In this document: in pieces, positions 61,544 through 64,000 of the stretch | Numbering within the stretch: position 1 is the first letter of the stretch | Layout: every line of letters begins with the position of its first letter | From: Chimaeribacter arupi | GTDB taxonomy: Bacteria > Pseudomonadota > Gammaproteobacteria > Enterobacterales > Enterobacteriaceae | Length of the DNA: 64,000 bases | Assembly: GCF_002858805.1 (NCBI RefSeq) | Contig: NZ_PJZI01000008.1 | Coordinates: forward strand, 62,001-126,000 | Direction: 5' to 3' | The notes under the pieces: generated by a model | The model's input: only the letters and a program-made list of their open reading frames with translations | Databases searched by the model: none | What the model was told of the DNA's origin: nothing | Position numbers and translations under genes: made by a program

Positions 61544-62149
61544 TTATAACGGCATGAAGGTGTAACCCTGGTGCTCCAGCACCGTCACGGTGGTCAGGCC
61601 GGAGAGCGCCTGGGTCACGCTTTTATCCACCCAGGAGGTCTCATAGTGGTGGGCTGCGACGGACTGGTCACACACGGAGACATCCACGCCCGCTTTGCGC
61701 AGTTTCTCAATCAGCGGCAGGTTCGGGTTATCGACACCGTTGATTTTACGGTACTGCTCGTTGTTCAGGGTCGCCGGGGTCGCGCCGCCGGTGAGGATAG
61801 CCACGAATTTCAGCTGATTCAGCGGCACGCCGGAACCGACATACAGGTTCACGGCGCGCGCCACGCGATCCAGCCCTTCGTTAATCTGTGCCGGGCCGAC
61901 TTCTTGTTTGTTCACAAAGAAGACGATTTTGTACGGGTCACCATTGCCTACGGCAGGTTTGTAAGCCACATCTTCAAAGTTGTGGACCGGGCCGTAACCT
62001 TCGATGGTCGGCGTCACCCAGAACGCCGGGTCATCTTTTGGGGCGGTCATGGCGTGGTATTTGTCAACCAGGGCCGGGGTTTTCATCACGACAGCACTGA
62101 CAACGGCGCTAACGATTGCAGCAGTAATTAAGGTTGAAGCCAGACGCAT
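61544..62149 (-). CDS. Exported DsrE/DsrF-like protein (paralogue B)
   Basis: 201 residues, paralogous to the gene at 8393-8995: same hydrophobic N-terminus, TPTIEGYG, NLYVGSGVPLNQLKFVAILTG, Cys in VDVSVCDQSVAAHHY and terminal FMPL. ATG 62149 has TGGAG seven bases upstream; the open frame extends to 62179. A signal or anchor (TLITAAIVSAVVSAVV) implies a periplasmic location. The function is unknown. Confidence 0.8.
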   Translation of the reverse strand: MRLASTLITAAIVSAVVSAVVMKTPALVDKYHAMTAPKDDPAFWVTPTIEGYGPVHNFEDVAYKPAVGNGDPYKIVFFVNKQEVGPAQINEGLDRVARAVNLYVGSGVPLNQLKFVAILTGGATPATLNNEQYRKINGVDNPNLPLIEKLRKAGVDVSVCDQSVAAHHYETSWVDKSVTQALSGLTTVTVLEHQGYTFMPL

Positions 62150-62451
62150 AGTTTTCTCCAGAAAAGAAGCAGGACACAAAGGTTTCCCGGCGGGTAAAAC
62201 CCGGCCAAAAGCAAGCCCAGTGCGGTTGTGGGGGGATTTATAGCACAGTGATTTACCACATTAATCAGTCTGGAAAAGAATCAGAATAAGATTAGAGGGA
62301 TACATAATGAGCGCTTACGGAATAAAAAATCGTCCCCCAGACAGGCTGCCCTTTACGGTAAAGTTATGTAAAAAAGAGGTAAAGAAAGCTTATAGGTAAC
62401 TTTTCCGAATCAACCAACGCCCTGCCAGTAAAACCCTGTTCCAGGTTTACT

Positions 62452-62937
62452 TTATTGCCCGCGTGCGTCCGCCCACGCCATCTCTACGCAGGCAAAATAA
62501 CTGCGGGTCCGGGCGGAAAAATAGTGGCTGTCGCGCAGGCGGGTAAAACCGTGCCGCAGGTAAAACCCGGCCGCATTGGGCGTGGATGAGAGCGTCAGTG
62601 TCCTGATGCCGCGCCGCAGCGCCTCCTGTTTAATGGCCGTCAGAATCGCTGAGGCATAGCCGCGCCCTTCGCAGCCCGGCAGGGTAAAAATCGCCTCGAC
62701 GCTCTGCTCCCGCACATCAAGAAACCCGGTGGCCGCCAACTGCCCCTTTTCGCGCGCTTCAAAGACAAAAAACGGGTTCTCCTCAAGTGCCCGGCGATAG
62801 TTGGCGGGCATGGCGTCCGGGGTAAAGGCCGCCAGCGCGTCGGCGTCATACACCGCGCGGCAGCCGTGGCGCAACGCCAGGTTGCGGATTTTCCAGGTCT
62901 CTTCGGCCTCATCCGGCCGTGCTAAACGAACTCCCAT
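62452..62937 (-). CDS. GNAT-family N-acetyltransferase
   Basis: 161 residues. Acetyl-CoA-binding region in EAIFTLPGCEGRGYASAILTAIKQEALRRG, followed by LTLSSTPNAAGFYLRHGFTRLRDS, the usual GNAT pattern. AGGAGG precedes the ATG. No neighbour indicates the substrate. Confidence 0.88.
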   Translation of the reverse strand: MGVRLARPDEAEETWKIRNLALRHGCRAVYDADALAAFTPDAMPANYRRALEENPFFVFEAREKGQLAATGFLDVREQSVEAIFTLPGCEGRGYASAILTAIKQEALRRGIRTLTLSSTPNAAGFYLRHGFTRLRDSHYFSARTRSYFACVEMAWADARGQ

Positions 62938-63082
62938 CGCTGCCTCCTGTGCTCTGCCTGAATAGACGTTAGCTGAGCGTGCGCAATCAGGCCATTCATT
63001 GTGAGGTTTTTGTAAAAACAGGCCTCGCCCGGTACGCCATTAACTACCTTTTAAAGAACATGTCGATAAAGAGGAAAAAAGG

Positions 63083-64000
63083 ATGGCGGAGAACGCGCAA
63101 CAGGAAGAGATGATTTATCAGGCCACCGCACCGGCCGATCGCCAGGCGGCGGCGCTGGTCAGCAAAATGACGCTGGATGAGAAAATCATGCTGGTGCACG
63201 CCCCGCTTGGCTTTCCACTGGGGCCGGGGAGCAAACCGGCCGGGGCGGTGGGGTCAGCGGCGTATACGCCGGGCATTCCGCGCCTCGGCATCCCTGGCCT
63301 GCAAGAGACCGATGCCAGCCTCGGCATCGCCAACCCCGGCAATATCCGCCCTGGTGACAGCGCGACCGCCTTGCCTTCCGGGCTGATGAGCGCCGCGACC
63401 TTCTCGCCGGAGCTGGCGTACCGGGGCGGGGAGATGCTGGGCGAAGAGGCGCACGCCAAGGGGTTTAACGTGCTGCTGGCCGGCGGCATGAACCTGATCC
63501 GCGAGCCGCGCAACGGCCGCAATTTTGAGTACCTCAGCGAAGACCCGCTGCTGACCGGGCGCATGGCCGGTGAGGCGGTGGCAGGCATCCAGAGCCGCCA
63601 CGTGGTGTCGACCGTCAAACATTATGCGCTGAACGCGCAGGAGACCGGGCGGGTGCAGGCGGACTCAGTGATTGAGGAGGCGGCCGCCCGCGAATCCGAT
63701 TTGCTGGCATTCCAGCTGGCACTGGAGCGCGGGCAGCCGGGGTCGGTCATGCCGGGCTATAACCTGGTCAACGGCGAGTACGCCTCTGAAAATGCGTTCC
63801 TGCTGAACCGGGTGCTGAAGGGGGACTGGCAATATCCCGGCTGGGTGATGTCTGACTGGGGCGCGACCCATTCCACTGAAAAAGCGGTGATGGCCGGGCT
63901 GGACCAGCAGTCCGGCGAGGAGCTGGACAAGGCGCGCTTCTTTGTGGCGCCACTGAAAGAGGCGGTGGAAGCCGGGCGCGTGCCGGTGGCGCGGCTGGAT
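63083..64000 (+). CDS. Beta-glucosidase, GH3 family (N-terminal part; runs off the window)
   Basis: 306 codons are present and the frame is still open at the edge. They cover most of the GH3 TIM-barrel: TLDEKIMLVHA, DASLGIANPG, ALPSGLMSAATFSPELAYRGGEMLGEEAHAKGFNVLLAGGMNLIREPRNGRNFEYLSEDP, VVSTVKHYALNAQET, and the nucleophile Asp in WVMSDWGATH. No signal peptide is seen (start MAENAQQEEM), so a cytoplasmic enzyme is likely. GAGG and AAAAGG lie before the ATG. The substrate is probably a plant beta-glucoside. Confidence 0.92.
   Translation, partial: MAENAQQEEMIYQATAPADRQAAALVSKMTLDEKIMLVHAPLGFPLGPGSKPAGAVGSAAYTPGIPRLGIPGLQETDASLGIANPGNIRPGDSATALPSGLMSAATFSPELAYRGGEMLGEEAHAKGFNVLLAGGMNLIREPRNGRNFEYLSEDPLLTGRMAGEAVAGIQSRHVVSTVKHYALNAQETGRVQADSVIEEAAARESDLLAFQLALERGQPGSVMPGYNLVNGEYASENAFLLNRVLKGDWQYPGWVMSDWGATHSTEKAVMAGLDQQSGEELDKARFFVAPLKEAVEAGRVPVARLD

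Overview
The window is GC-rich chromosomal DNA of an enterobacterium (order Enterobacterales). The best order-level markers are a full-length ProP osmosensor/transporter with its C-terminal coiled coil, an H-NS paralogue, ecotin, a stand-alone SOS-controlled UmuD-like protein, an FtrA-type regulator and a pcaIJFD-catBCA operon. I cannot fix the genus. No rRNA, tRNA, IS element, prophage or CRISPR array is visible. Coding density is high, with a few AT-richer gaps (around 27.9-28.6 kb, 50.1-50.35 kb and 51.95-52.4 kb).

Layout. 0-3 kb: beta-glucoside use (end of a GH1 enzyme, ROK sugar kinase, GH4 6-phospho-beta-glucosidase); a GH3 beta-glucosidase begins at the right edge. 3-9 kb: ecotin, a divergent FtrA-type regulator / rhodanese / acetyltransferase set, a DUF2268-type protease, a frameshifted MFS pump and an exported DsrE-like protein with a paralogue at 61.5 kb. 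9.4-15.3 kb: one giant ORF fusing a clan-A glycosidase-like domain, a glycosyltransferase and a UDP-galactopyranose-mutase-like flavoprotein, followed by an ABC exporter. 15.4-16.8 kb: tautomerase and divergent LysR regulator. 17.1-27.9 kb: a tightly coupled ten-gene minus-strand operon combining a small peptide, an LpxL-like acyltransferase, a C39-peptidase ABC exporter, MacA, MacB, an outer-membrane lipoprotein channel and a mini fatty-acid synthase (KS, DH, ACP, KR). 28.7-31 kb: PhzF-like protein and cation/proton antiporter. 31.2-37.8 kb: a probable amino-alcohol (ethanolamine / 1-aminopropan-2-ol) locus with AraC regulator, APH-fold kinase, ethanolamine-type permease and an ETNPPL-like PLP phospho-lyase, then an OFA-type MFS carrier. 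39.2-46.1 kb: the complete catechol branch of the beta-ketoadipate pathway with its IclR regulator. 46.3-52 kb: H-NS paralogue, small exported protein, UmuD-like protein, RES/Xre toxin-antitoxin module, manganese catalase and ProP. 52.7-58.1 kb: an aromatic-amine-dehydrogenase-type (TTQ) operon, aauBEDA plus two monohaem cytochromes c and a multicopper oxidase, behind a well-formed sigma-54 promoter. 58.1-63 kb: a CHASE4-PAS-GGDEF-EAL protein with three 22-bp-phased repeats upstream, plus small stress and accessory genes.

Together the region reads as a catabolic and secretion island of a plant- or soil-associated enterobacterium: plant glucosides, amino alcohols, aromatic amines and catechol are the likely nutrients, and one secreted acylated product of unknown structure is likely made by the 17-28 kb operon. 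The two most unusual systems are that FAS/C39/MacAB operon, and the amine dehydrogenase operon, which has no MauG but carries a multicopper oxidase and a light chain missing both partners of one conserved disulfide.
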